A stretch of 64,000 nucleotides of DNA from Bdellovibrionales bacterium GWA2_49_15 (GTDB lineage Bacteria; Bdellovibrionota; Bacteriovoracia; Bacteriovoracales; Bacteriovoracaceae): contig MEPP01000027.1 of the NCBI GenBank assembly GCA_001769855.1, forward strand, positions 83,072 to 147,071, read 5' to 3'. Position numbers and translations under genes: made by a program. Under the pieces are notes generated by a model. The model saw only the letters and a program-made list of their open reading frames with translations, had not been told where the DNA came from and did no database searches. Each line of letters opens with the position of its first letter. Position 1 is the stretch's first letter. Below, piece after piece: positions 17,678 to 26,430 of this stretch.

Positions 17678-18499
17678 CTATTTCACCATCTCACTTTCGG
17701 CCAAGGTACTACACTGCTCCATGATCATCTTACCCTCAGGCGTGTCAATGTATCCATCGACAAACTCGCTGGTATCATCATCGCTGGTGGGGCGGCGATC
17801 ACTTTTTTCCAGGGCCACTTTGGCGGCCTTGTAAACACCCGAGCCGACGCATCCACAGTATTCCTGTGCGTATCTCTGTATTTGTACTTTTCTTGTCTGC
17901 TCCATCGTCTTGGGATCAAGTTTGGCCTGCTTTATCACCTCAGTGACGGTGGAGCTGGCACAGCTGGCGACAAAATATTCCTCATCACTGATCTTCACCC
18001 CACTGCTTGTTTCGGCCAGTGTACTGCATTCTTGGGTATCAACTTTGCCTTCCGGGGTCTGCATGTAGGTTTCGACGATAGTTGAGGTTTCTTGTTCATA
18101 GCTGTCTGTGCCTTTGAGCTGGTTATATTTGGTGGCGATGAGATTTTTCTGCTCAATTCGCGTTGACATACATTCGCAATAACTCGTGGCATAGGTCGAG
18201 CTGGCCTTTTCGTTCTGGCCCGGTTCATTTTTGCCCAGGGTGGTTAGCTGTTCAAGGATGGAGGCCTTAGAGGCCTCGCCACAGCTGGCGACAAAGGAGG
18301 CCTTAAATTCGGCATCCCAGCCATCATATTTCGACATTTGGACTTGGGTTTCGGCGGCAAAAAAGGAAAGAACATATTTGGTGGCAACCAAGGCCAGAAA
18401 ACCCAGGAAGGCGAAGAGGAATTTCCTCCAACGATTTTTAGGTTTTTCCGGTGGCAGTTGGGCGTTCGGTAACATGGGTTCGTGATTGTCGATTGTCAT
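17678..18499 (-). CDS. Membrane-anchored protein with duplicated Cys domain
   Basis: The 273-residue protein has a short cytoplasmic N-terminus, one transmembrane helix (about residues 27-47) and an exported part made of two related units of about 100 residues. Each unit runs FVASC, then YCEC or YCGC, then a (Y)xxTPEGK segment and ECSTLAE or QCSTLAE. The four cysteines per unit suggest disulfides. The family is not recognised; duplication of a small helical Cys domain is clear. It stands alone on the minus strand, with the promoter region of the ygaP operon upstream. Confidence 0.6.
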   Translation of the reverse strand: MTIDNHEPMLPNAQLPPEKPKNRWRKFLFAFLGFLALVATKYVLSFFAAETQVQMSKYDGWDAEFKASFVASCGEASKASILEQLTTLGKNEPGQNEKASSTYATSYCECMSTRIEQKNLIATKYNQLKGTDSYEQETSTIVETYMQTPEGKVDTQECSTLAETSSGVKISDEEYFVASCASSTVTEVIKQAKLDPKTMEQTRKVQIQRYAQEYCGCVGSGVYKAAKVALEKSDRRPTSDDDTSEFVDGYIDTPEGKMIMEQCSTLAESEMVK

Positions 18500-18628
18500 G
18501 CATAACCTCGGGGGTAAGTAATGCTGTTTTATCGGCAGAAAAATGAGATTTTCTTAAAAAATATGTTTGAGTAATAAAATCAAACGTTAATGCCCGAATT
18601 TTGGGGCACTCGTGAGTGAATTATAGAA

Positions 18629-18656
18629 TTGACATATTGTAATAATGTAATATGAT
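18629..18656 (+). promoter_or_regulatory. Sigma-70-like promoter with internal palindrome (putative ArsR operator)
   Basis: TTGACA (18629-18634) and TATGAT (18651-18656) are separated by 16 bases. The spacer carries an imperfect 20-base palindrome at 18634-18653 with perfect ATATT/AATAT outer arms and 14 of 20 positions symmetric. ArsR-family repressors commonly bind AT-rich palindromes between -35 and -10. The only ArsR gene nearby is the last gene of the same transcript (23737-24030), so autoregulation of the whole operon is likely. The binding itself is inferred. Confidence 0.6.
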
Positions 18657-18690
18657 GACTTATCAACTTTGAGCAAAAAAAAGGACGCCT

Positions 18691-19209
18691 ATGATTATTT
18701 TAGATGTTAGAGAGAAAGAGGAGTTTGAGGCCGAGCGCATTCCTGAGGCAATTTTTTGTCCCCTGTCACAAATTGATCTGCTGGCACCGGGAATCTTGCA
18801 AAATCTAAAGGACAACGATGTCATGGTCATCTGTCGCTCGGGAAAACGTTCCCAGCTGGCGCTACCCATTCTTGAAAAATACAATTCCTTGAAGCTCACA
18901 CTTTCCTCTTATGAGGGAGGGATGATCAGATGGAAGGAGCAAAATAAACCAGTCATTGGGGAAAAATCCATTTTTCCTATCATGAGGCAAGTTCATCTTG
19001 TTGCCGCCGGTATGGTTTTTTTCGCCTTTCTAGGCGCTCATTTTATCAATGCCAGTTTTATCTATCTGGCCCTTTTGGTGGGAGTGGGGCTGTCTATCTC
19101 AGGCGTGACAGGTCATTGTCCAATGGTTTTTCTACTTCAGAAGATGCCTTGGAATCAGGCCCCCTCATGCTGTAGCTCAGAGGCAAAAACGGGAAGCTGT
19201 TGTAACTAG
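18691..19209 (+). CDS. ygaP: YgaP-like rhodanese/DUF2892 membrane protein
   Basis: The 172-residue protein has an N-terminal rhodanese domain with active-site loop CRSGKRS (Cys48). A YgaP-type membrane part follows: PIMRQVHLVAAGMVFF, a second helix, then GHCPMVFLLQKMPWNQ, which lines up closely with E. coli YgaP. A Cys-rich tail (CCSSEAKTGSCCN) is extra. The N-terminus begins at the first rhodanese strand and is about 18 residues shorter than YgaP; AAGGA upstream of the ATG supports this start. YgaP is a membrane sulfurtransferase that handles persulfide sulfur. It is first in an operon with tolC-like, RND and ArsR genes. Confidence 0.88.
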   Translation: MIILDVREKEEFEAERIPEAIFCPLSQIDLLAPGILQNLKDNDVMVICRSGKRSQLALPILEKYNSLKLTLSSYEGGMIRWKEQNKPVIGEKSIFPIMRQVHLVAAGMVFFAFLGAHFINASFIYLALLVGVGLSISGVTGHCPMVFLLQKMPWNQAPSCCSSEAKTGSCCN

Positions 19210-19223
19210 GAATCAGGATAGGA

Positions 19224-20522
19224 ATGATGAAAACAATACTTATTTTTCTGTTCTTGCTCATGGCCTCGCGGGCCTTCGGCCAGGTGAAAGCGATTAAATC
19301 TTTTGAAGAGATCTGGCAGAGCTTCTCTCAAAAGTCATCATTAATTCAGGCCGCAAGAGAGGAGCGAGAGAGTTCATCTTTGGCCTTCGACAGAGCGAAT
19401 CGACATTGGCTGCCAAAGGCCTACGTCTCCGGACAAATTTTCAGTAGCGATGACCCGGGACAGGTTTTTTTCAATAATTTAGGTCAGCGCTCCATTACCG
19501 CCGCTGACTTTAACCCGACGGTTCTTAATAATCCCGAGCGCGAGGTCTATCAGACCGGAACGATTGGCCTGCAGCTTCCACTTTATGAGGGAGGTAGCAG
19601 AGTTGCCCAGTCTTCAATGATGGACCTCATTCTTCAGGCGCGGGTGCTGGAAATTGAGGCCCGCAAAACGCAGGAGTACGGTGAGCTGTCCAGGCACTAT
19701 GGGTACGTCGTGATCTCGAGTAAGGCGGTGACCGATTTGGCCCATCTCAAGGCGGAATTGTCGAAGGTCATGGCCTCCTATCAAGTCGGTGCTAAGTCAA
19801 ATCCAGTGGGTTTCTCAGGCCTCCTGGGCCTCAAGGCGGTTCATAATCGGATTGTGGGATTAAACGCAAAATTTCTTCTGGAAGTTCAAAGTAAAAAGGA
19901 TTGGATTGGAAAAAAAGCGGCAATCGAAGGAGATTGGGTTCCGGACCTCGGCGCTACTCTCCACGATTATCTGGATAAAAATCTGCCCGCGTCCACCTCC
20001 AATCCCAACTCCAGCGTTCTCCTGGCAAATGCCATGGAGGTAAATGCTTTGGCAAAGATGAAAGAGGTTGAAAGCGCCAGATTCTTGCCCCAGGTGGGCC
20101 TGTTTGCCCAGCACAATGTTTATAGTGGCGCGCGAGATTTTCAAGGCAGCCAGACCTTCGGCATAAATGTAACCTGGGATCTTTTCAATCCTGATTCCTA
20201 TGGTCGAGTGGCCGAAGCTCAGGCGAAACATAGAGCGAGCGAGGCAAAGATCGCGGCGGCGAGGCAAGATGAATTGATTGCCCGCCAAAATCTCGTGGCG
20301 ACCAAAGGTGTTTTGGATGAAAACTTAAAACTGCTTTCCGATACCGAACGATTGTTAGAAGAGCAAACCGCCAATGCCATGAAGCTTTTTCGGTCTGGGC
20401 CGATCTCGGCGCTCCAGCTTTCAGAGGTGATCAATCGACGAGTTGACCTGATCGAGAATAAGGCGGCGGTCGAGAATCAATACCTGGAAGTGATGGCCAA
20501 CATTTTTGAGATTTATAATTAA
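19224..20522 (+). CDS. TolC-family outer membrane efflux protein
   Basis: The 432-residue protein has a signal peptide (to about residue 19) and the long-helix plus short beta-strand pattern of TolC-type outer membrane factors. LPKAYVSGQIF and LPQVGLFAQHNVYSG are typical first-strand segments of the two halves, and TGTIGLQLPLYEGG and FGINVTWDLFNPDSYG match the equivalent LxWxLF regions. It forms the outer-membrane exit duct of a pump. It follows the ygaP-like gene by 14 bases and precedes the RND gene by 15 bases. Confidence 0.88.
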   Translation: MMKTILIFLFLLMASRAFGQVKAIKSFEEIWQSFSQKSSLIQAAREERESSSLAFDRANRHWLPKAYVSGQIFSSDDPGQVFFNNLGQRSITAADFNPTVLNNPEREVYQTGTIGLQLPLYEGGSRVAQSSMMDLILQARVLEIEARKTQEYGELSRHYGYVVISSKAVTDLAHLKAELSKVMASYQVGAKSNPVGFSGLLGLKAVHNRIVGLNAKFLLEVQSKKDWIGKKAAIEGDWVPDLGATLHDYLDKNLPASTSNPNSSVLLANAMEVNALAKMKEVESARFLPQVGLFAQHNVYSGARDFQGSQTFGINVTWDLFNPDSYGRVAEAQAKHRASEAKIAAARQDELIARQNLVATKGVLDENLKLLSDTERLLEEQTANAMKLFRSGPISALQLSEVINRRVDLIENKAAVENQYLEVMANIFEIYN

Positions 20523-20537
20523 GAAAAGAGGAAATCC

Positions 20538-23500
20538 ATGAAGCCACCTAAAATAATAAAAGGTTTTGCCGGAAAGCTGGCGGAAACTTTTGTTCAATCT
20601 AAACTTACGCCTGTGACGATTGTCGTCGCGCTGCTGCTCGGACTTGGTTCAGTCTATCTGACCCCAAAGGAGGAGGAGCCGCAGATTACCGTTCCCATGA
20701 TTGATGTGATGATCCCCGCTCCGGGGATGGAGGCGCGGGATATCGAGCGAAATATTAGCGAGCCGGTGGAGCGGGCCCTGTGGGGTCTGGATGGTGTGGA
20801 ATACATTTATTCCATGAGCCGTCCCCACGGAAGTTTAGTCACCGTTCGTTTCAAGGTCAATGAGCCCATAGAACCTTCTCTGGTCAAAGTTCACCATAAG
20901 TTAATGTCCCTCATGGGTGAGCTCCCGCCCAATGTTCAACGACCAGAAGTCAAATCCTACAGTATTGATGATGTCCCATTTTTGGCGGTGACTTTTACCT
21001 CGAAGGCCCGCAACGATTTCGAGCTGCGAAAGCTCGTGGCCCCTCTGGCGCGACAGCTCTCCAGTACTCCTGATCTCGGGAAAGTCGAACTCCTCGGCGG
21101 GGTACGACGGGCCATTCGAATTATTGCCAGTGCCGACAAAATGGCACGATCCTCGGTCACTCTGGTTGACCTTGAAACCGCTCTGAAGATGAATCATGCC
21201 CTATTGCCGGCGGGCAAGAACTGGTCGGAAGAAAAAGTGCTGGACGTCGAGGTGGGCGGCAAGCTCAGTTCAATTCAGGAGATTTCCCAGCTTCCCATCG
21301 GTAGTCGCGGCGGGCGGGTGGTCAAGGTGGGGGATGTGGCCCAGGTGGTTGATGGCCCGGAAGAGCGCACTCGTCTCTCCGTGCTCTACAGTAAAGATGA
21401 GAAAATTGAAGGGGCCCAGGCCGTGACCATCAGCTTTTCCAAAAGAAAGGGCACTAATGTGGTGGATCTGGCCGAAACTATTCTCTCTCGTCTTGATGCT
21501 TCGAAAAAAGATCTTCCTGCCGATGTGCAACTGACCATCGTTCGTGATTATGGTGCCTCGGCCAAGGAAAAATCCCACGAGCTGATCCAGCATTTGATTA
21601 TGGCAACCTTTTCAGTCACGTTGCTTATCGCCCTTGCCATGGGAGTAAGGGCCGCCATTGTCGTGGCCATAGCCATTCCAGTGACCCTGGCCCTGACCTT
21701 AGCGGTTTATTATTTCATGGGTTATACCCTGAACCGCGTGACGTTATTTGCCTTGATCTTTTCCATCGGAATTTTGGTGGATGATGCCATTGTGGTGGTG
21801 GAAAATATTGAGCGCTATCTCAAAACCTATAAAAAGCTCACCATTATTCAGGCCACCCTTCGCGCCGTGAGTGAGGTGGGAAATCCAACGATCCTGGCGA
21901 CCATCACCGTCATTGCCGCCATCCTTCCCATGGCCTTCGTGCGCGGACTGATGGGGCCCTATATGCGGCCCATTCCTGTCGGGGCCAGCCTGGCCATGAT
22001 TCTTTCCCTCTTCGTCGCCTTTATCGTCACGCCTTGGGCCTCGGTGAAGTTATTGAAACACTCCGAGAGTCATGGGGAATCCGCGACGCCTGAGCATTCC
22101 AGATTAGATCGTCTTTACATCTGGCTGAGTGATCATCTTCTCTCCCATAAAAAATGGAGTATGCTCTTCACCCTTCTGGTGGTGGCCCTGTTTTTGGCCT
22201 CGACCTCCATGGTGGGCACCAAAGCGGTCAAAGTAAAAATGCTTCCCTTTGACAATAAGAGTGAGTTTCAAATTACCTTGGATTACCCGGTCATGACGCC
22301 CCTGATGATTTCCAGTCAGTGGTCACAGGAGCTGGCATTGAGCTTGCTTAAGCATCCCGATGTGAAAAAGGTCCAGATCTTCACCGGTGAGGCCGCTCCC
22401 TTTTCCTTTTCAGGTATGGTGAAGCATACCTTCTTGCGCAAAAGCGAATTCATGAGCGATCTGCACGTTATTCTCGCGGACAAGGGCGAACGGAAAAAAT
22501 CGGGGCATGAAATTATCAATGAGCTGCGCCCCGTGGTTCATGAGTTTTCCCAGGCGAAAGGTGCGATCTCCAAGGTGCTGGAGATTCCACCGGGACCGCC
22601 GGTCATGGCCACGATGGTGGCGGAAATTTATGGCGGAGATGCCGCCTCCAGAAGAAAGGCAGGAAGCGAGATTCACCAGCTCTTCGCCAGTGAGTCAAGC
22701 ATTGTCGATCTCGACTATTCCTGGCGTGAATCACGAGCACGGATGATCATTCCTTATGACTATAAGAAAGCGGCAACCTACGGAACCAAGGCGGTTCAAA
22801 GCTGGAGCTTAGGTCAGTTGATTTTTAGTGAGTCCAAGGTGGCCACCTTGGATGATATCACGACTCCGGAAGAGGTCGGGGTGGTTTTATCCCTCGATCA
22901 AAATACCCGCTCAGGAGTAAACCCATTTAAGGGTCAGACTTTTCCCAGCTTTGAGGCGGGGGTGGTGGGGGCCGGCAATGTGCTTGGGCAAACTCAAATC
23001 CTAAAGACTGAAACACTTTATCGCAAAAATCTACGCCCGGTGGAGTATGTGCTCTCAGAGCTGGCAGGTTCGGAGGAGGCCCCCGTCTACGGCATTTTAA
23101 AACTCGGGCCCCAGATTTCGTACCCCACCCAAACCGCTGAGGTCCCCTGGAATAATCATGAGACAATCATCAAGTGGGACGGGGAATGGTTTATCACTTA
23201 CGAGGTTTTTCGGGACCTGGGGGCTGCCTTTTTAGTCGTGATGATTCTGATCTATATTCTGGTGGTGGGATGGTTCAAAAGTTTTCTCGTTCCCTTCGTC
23301 ATCATGGCGCCGATTCCCATCTCACTAATAGGTATTATCCCGGGGCACTATCTGACCGGGGCCTATTTCACCGCCACCTCCATGATTGGCTTTATCGCCG
23401 GAGCGGGAATCATCGTGCGGAACTCGATTATTTTAGTGGATTTTATCGAGCACCAAATTAAAAACGGATATGCCTTGAAGGAGGCCGTAATCAGTGCCGG

Positions 23501-23747
23501 GGTTTTACGTTTCAGGCCCATGCTGTTAACCGCCGCCGCCGTCGTCGTGGGCAGTTCCGTCATGCTCTTTGATCCCATCTTTCAAGGTCTGGCGGTCAGT
23601 CTTATTTTTGGCGAAATTGCCGCCACACTTTTAAGTCGTTTTGCGGTACCATTGGGTTACTACTGGCTCATTGGAAACAGACGCCATGCTGAATTAACCC
23701 GGCCAGCGGTTGAAAATAATAATTGGGGAGCGGATGATGAAAACTGA
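20538..23747 (+). CDS. RND efflux transporter permease
   Basis: The 1069-residue inner-membrane RND pump has the N-terminal TM1 region (SKLTPVTIVVALLLGLGSVY then PKEEEPQI), two large periplasmic loops and TM4 with the proton-relay acidic pair in GILVDDAIVVVENIER. The second half repeats the pattern (SMIGFIAGAGIIVRNSIILVD). It would export a small molecule through the TolC-type partner using the proton gradient. No periplasmic adaptor gene is present in this operon, although tripartite pumps normally need one. The end overlaps the ArsR start. Linkage to a rhodanese and a persulfide-type regulator suggests a sulfur-related substrate; this is inference. Confidence 0.92.
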   Translation: MKPPKIIKGFAGKLAETFVQSKLTPVTIVVALLLGLGSVYLTPKEEEPQITVPMIDVMIPAPGMEARDIERNISEPVERALWGLDGVEYIYSMSRPHGSLVTVRFKVNEPIEPSLVKVHHKLMSLMGELPPNVQRPEVKSYSIDDVPFLAVTFTSKARNDFELRKLVAPLARQLSSTPDLGKVELLGGVRRAIRIIASADKMARSSVTLVDLETALKMNHALLPAGKNWSEEKVLDVEVGGKLSSIQEISQLPIGSRGGRVVKVGDVAQVVDGPEERTRLSVLYSKDEKIEGAQAVTISFSKRKGTNVVDLAETILSRLDASKKDLPADVQLTIVRDYGASAKEKSHELIQHLIMATFSVTLLIALAMGVRAAIVVAIAIPVTLALTLAVYYFMGYTLNRVTLFALIFSIGILVDDAIVVVENIERYLKTYKKLTIIQATLRAVSEVGNPTILATITVIAAILPMAFVRGLMGPYMRPIPVGASLAMILSLFVAFIVTPWASVKLLKHSESHGESATPEHSRLDRLYIWLSDHLLSHKKWSMLFTLLVVALFLASTSMVGTKAVKVKMLPFDNKSEFQITLDYPVMTPLMISSQWSQELALSLLKHPDVKKVQIFTGEAAPFSFSGMVKHTFLRKSEFMSDLHVILADKGERKKSGHEIINELRPVVHEFSQAKGAISKVLEIPPGPPVMATMVAEIYGGDAASRRKAGSEIHQLFASESSIVDLDYSWRESRARMIIPYDYKKAATYGTKAVQSWSLGQLIFSESKVATLDDITTPEEVGVVLSLDQNTRSGVNPFKGQTFPSFEAGVVGAGNVLGQTQILKTETLYRKNLRPVEYVLSELAGSEEAPVYGILKLGPQISYPTQTAEVPWNNHETIIKWDGEWFITYEVFRDLGAAFLVVMILIYILVVGWFKSFLVPFVIMAPIPISLIGIIPGHYLTGAYFTATSMIGFIAGAGIIVRNSIILVDFIEHQIKNGYALKEAVISAGVLRFRPMLLTAAAVVVGSSVMLFDPIFQGLAVSLIFGEIAATLLSRFAVPLGYYWLIGNRRHAELTRPAVENNNWGADDEN

Positions 23748-24030
23748 AATGATGAAAGGCCAGTGCCTTGAAGTTTCCTCGATCCTGAAGTCCATGGCCC
23801 ATCCGCAAAGACTGATGATTCTGTGTTACCTGGCCGATAGTGAGAAGACCGTGAGTGAATTGGTGCAGCTGTGTAACGTATCCCAGTCACAGGTCTCGCA
23901 ATTTTTAAATCGCATGCATCGGGAAAAGCTGCTCCAGGTGAGAAAAGACGGACAATTTTCTTACTACAGCATCGCTGAGAAGAAAGTGACCAAGCTCATT
24001 CTCTCCATGCAGAAAATTTTCTGCGAGTAG
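23737..24030 (+). CDS. ArsR-family regulator, SqrR/BigR/YgaV (persulfide-sensing) type
   Basis: The 97-residue winged-helix protein starts at ATG 23737, six bases after GGGGAG; 23734 is also an ATG. The recognition helix region reads NVSQSQVSQFLNRMH. Cysteines 30 (LMILCYL) and 96 (KIFCE) are 66 residues apart, the same spacing as Cys41 and Cys107 of SqrR, which form a polysulfide bridge. Extra cysteines are at 10 and 46. The metal-site residues of ArsR/SmtB are not apparent. In E. coli the relative ygaV lies next to ygaP, as here. The likely role is repression of this operon, relieved by reactive sulfur. Confidence 0.88.
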   Translation: MKTEMMKGQCLEVSSILKSMAHPQRLMILCYLADSEKTVSELVQLCNVSQSQVSQFLNRMHREKLLQVRKDGQFSYYSIAEKKVTKLILSMQKIFCE

Positions 24031-24034
24031 AAAT

Positions 24035-26290
24035 TTACCGTACGCTACAGGTTGAGTCTGAGTTGCTGACCAGCTCGCGCTTTAGATAGCTGATGCGTTT
24101 TCCCGTCATGACTAATTCGGCCGACAGCCCGCACTTTCTTCCCTGCTCAACCAGTGAGCGAAACAGGAACGGATTTGACCAGATCAGCTCGCCTAAGTTG
24201 GCAAGGGACTTGGCAAATTTCTTGCCGTCTTTTTGTTTGCCACGAGTTGCGACGATCAGGGCCGAAAGCTGAGCGGTTTTTTTGGCAATCTGTTTCGCGA
24301 AGGTCTTCACGCAAATTTTGGTGCCAATGGCGCTTAAGCTGTCATTCCCTACATTCCACGGGCAGATGCGATCCTGGTCCACCTGATCTTTGAAATATTC
24401 CACCATGAGTTCATGGGCACGAATCTGGATGTTATTGGCAAATTCATCACTACGACCTTGGGACAACAAGTAACGCACATAAAGATCAGGGTAGGTGACG
24501 TTAAAGTTAATTTCGGTGTAGCCGAGTTTTTCTTTATCAGCAATCTGCACATTTAAGAATTCCTCAAGCCCGGTTCGGCCTCTGAGATTGCGCAGATAGC
24601 GGTTGAACTTCTTGGAAGTGCCGTGATCGTCGTCATACTTCCAGCTAAATTTTCCTTCTGTCAGCTTGGAAACAACTGCCAGAGTTTGGTCTTTGGTTTC
24701 GGCGGTGCCGCCCACAAAGACTTGTGAGACACTCTTGTGCCGTGTGATCAAACGACTGGAGCTGGATTTTTGGAAGATTCCGTATTCCATATCGGTATAG
24801 AGTCCATCAACGTGATTGACCCGATAGCTGTGCTCAAGGAAAAGTCCCTCGCCGACAGAAAGGTTAATGAATGGGATTCCTAAGGTGAGGCGGCGTGAGT
24901 TTCCAACCAGCTTACGCTGAAGGGTTTCCGTTCGCTTCACCGCGCGCAGGGGAGACAGATCGGCCACCTTCTCGGCCTGAGTTAGGTTCCCTTTCACCAG
25001 GGCCTCGTAAGCGCTGCGCCCGGTTTCATCAGAGAGATCGATAATGTAGTTAAATCCTTCAGACAGCTCTCGAACTCGATTCTGGGAAAGTCCCAGAATG
25101 CCGGCACTGGTATAAACAGAGGCGCCCACGACTTTATCAGTGAAAATTGAGGCGAGCACCTTCTCATCGGTCATGCGTTCCACATAAGTTTTAAAGTGGC
25201 CTTCAATAATGACCTTGCCGCCGATTCCCAGGCCATAGGCAGAAATTCCAGCACCGATGAAGAGGCCGCCTTTTTGATCCAGGAGAACTGACTCTCCCAC
25301 TTTGAGTTCAAGCGCCTCGCTTGCCTTGAAGGGCATTCGACGTTTTAAGTCTTTGAGTGCTGACTCGTCGGAGGCATAGTTGGTATATACCATTTTGGAG
25401 CCGCCGTAAGGAGCGATTCCAATAGAGGCGCCAATGCCAGGCAGGTAGGTGTGTGTAAGAACTCCCGCCACGCCGACGCCAAGATTGTAGTCGATCTGCT
25501 TTACGACTTTAAATCCGTTGAGATAATTATCCAGCTCCACCAGGCCTTGCGTATCTGAGTCACTTGTATCTTTGAAAAGTGTGCTTTCCATTCCGCTCAT
25601 GTTGTAGATGCGTGTGATAGAGTCCACGTCGCCAAAAAGCAGAGGGACAAATTTGAACTTAAACTTACCGCGATTGCTTTCGGATGATTGGGCCCCACTG
25701 CCACTGCCCTGATCGCCCGAGCCTTGCGTTCCGCTGCCTTGATTGCCAGAACCCTGATCGCCAGAACCCTGATTCCCCGGATCGCCGCTGCCTTGAGTTC
25801 CACTGCCGGGATTATCGGTTCCCGGATCGCCGCTCCCTTGAGTTCCACTGCCAGGATTATCGGTTCCCGGTGTTCCTGAACCATGGTCGCCTCCGGCGTT
25901 GCCCACTGGTTTGTCGTTGCCTTGATTTCCGGTTCCGGTATTGCCTACGCCATTTCCATTGTTACCGTCACCATGGTGGCCGTTCTCGTTGTCATTTCCA
26001 TTTCCATTTCCATTATCATCAGAATCATGGTCGCCCCCGGCGTTGCCTACGGGTTTATCATTTCCTTGATTGCCCGTTCCGGTATTGCCTACGCCATTGC
26101 CGTTGTTGCCCTCGCCGTAGTGACTATTGCCGTGATCATCATTATTGGATGAATTATTGCCTGAAGGAGTGGAAGATTGATTGCCCGAATTTCCATTTCC
26201 TCCACCATCGTTTCTGGCAAAGGCGGTGCCTTGAGTAAGAAGGGCACTGACAATCACCAGTCCGAGAATGCGACGTGAAATGAAAGACAT
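24035..26290 (-). CDS. Large secreted protein with Gly/Asn repeat region
   Basis: The 751-residue protein has a signal peptide ending near residue 25 (GTAFA-RN) and AGGAG before its ATG. Residues 27-208 are low complexity, rich in Gly, Asn, Ser, Thr and Asp. They include a perfect 28-residue unit present twice and several GSGTQGSGDPG-like units. The C-terminal 540 residues are of ordinary composition and appear to form an exported folded domain (KFKFKFVPLLFGDVDSITR, IGAGISAYGLGIGGKV). Near the end are six cysteines. I recognise no family. The flexible Gly-rich region may span the peptidoglycan or hold the protein at the surface. Confidence 0.7.
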   Translation of the reverse strand: MSFISRRILGLVIVSALLTQGTAFARNDGGGNGNSGNQSSTPSGNNSSNNDDHGNSHYGEGNNGNGVGNTGTGNQGNDKPVGNAGGDHDSDDNGNGNGNDNENGHHGDGNNGNGVGNTGTGNQGNDKPVGNAGGDHGSGTPGTDNPGSGTQGSGDPGTDNPGSGTQGSGDPGNQGSGDQGSGNQGSGTQGSGDQGSGSGAQSSESNRGKFKFKFVPLLFGDVDSITRIYNMSGMESTLFKDTSDSDTQGLVELDNYLNGFKVVKQIDYNLGVGVAGVLTHTYLPGIGASIGIAPYGGSKMVYTNYASDESALKDLKRRMPFKASEALELKVGESVLLDQKGGLFIGAGISAYGLGIGGKVIIEGHFKTYVERMTDEKVLASIFTDKVVGASVYTSAGILGLSQNRVRELSEGFNYIIDLSDETGRSAYEALVKGNLTQAEKVADLSPLRAVKRTETLQRKLVGNSRRLTLGIPFINLSVGEGLFLEHSYRVNHVDGLYTDMEYGIFQKSSSSRLITRHKSVSQVFVGGTAETKDQTLAVVSKLTEGKFSWKYDDDHGTSKKFNRYLRNLRGRTGLEEFLNVQIADKEKLGYTEINFNVTYPDLYVRYLLSQGRSDEFANNIQIRAHELMVEYFKDQVDQDRICPWNVGNDSLSAIGTKICVKTFAKQIAKKTAQLSALIVATRGKQKDGKKFAKSLANLGELIWSNPFLFRSLVEQGRKCGLSAELVMTGKRISYLKRELVSNSDSTCSVR
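25883..26110 (-). repeat. Two copies of an 84-base coding repeat
   Basis: The segments 26027-26110 and 25883-25966 encode the same 28 residues, beginning GNNGNGVGNTGTG and ending PVGNAGGDH, with start points 144 bases apart. The DNA copies differ at several synonymous positions, so the duplication is not recent or is under protein-level selection. Shorter Gly-Ser-Asp units continue to about 25690. These are coding repeats inside the gene at 24035-26290. Confidence 0.9.
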
Positions 26291-26430
26291 AGGAATCTCC
26301 TGTTTAACAATATCTATTTAATGCGCGCACAGCAGTATCATGAAATTAGAAAAGTTGCATCGCCTTTGTGTAATTTCTTCTTGTCCTTAACTCATTGAAT
26401 AATGAGGATTTATTCAGTAGTCTCAGACTC

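Noticed and set aside
25690-26110. Possible CRISPR-like repeat array
   Set aside because: The repeats are coding, in frame, of different lengths and without unique spacers; they encode Gly-rich protein units.
25684-26238. 184-codon plus-strand frame rich in Arg, Cys and His
   Set aside because: It is the complement of the Gly/Asn repeat region of the gene at 24035-26290; its composition follows from the repeats and it has no ribosome site.
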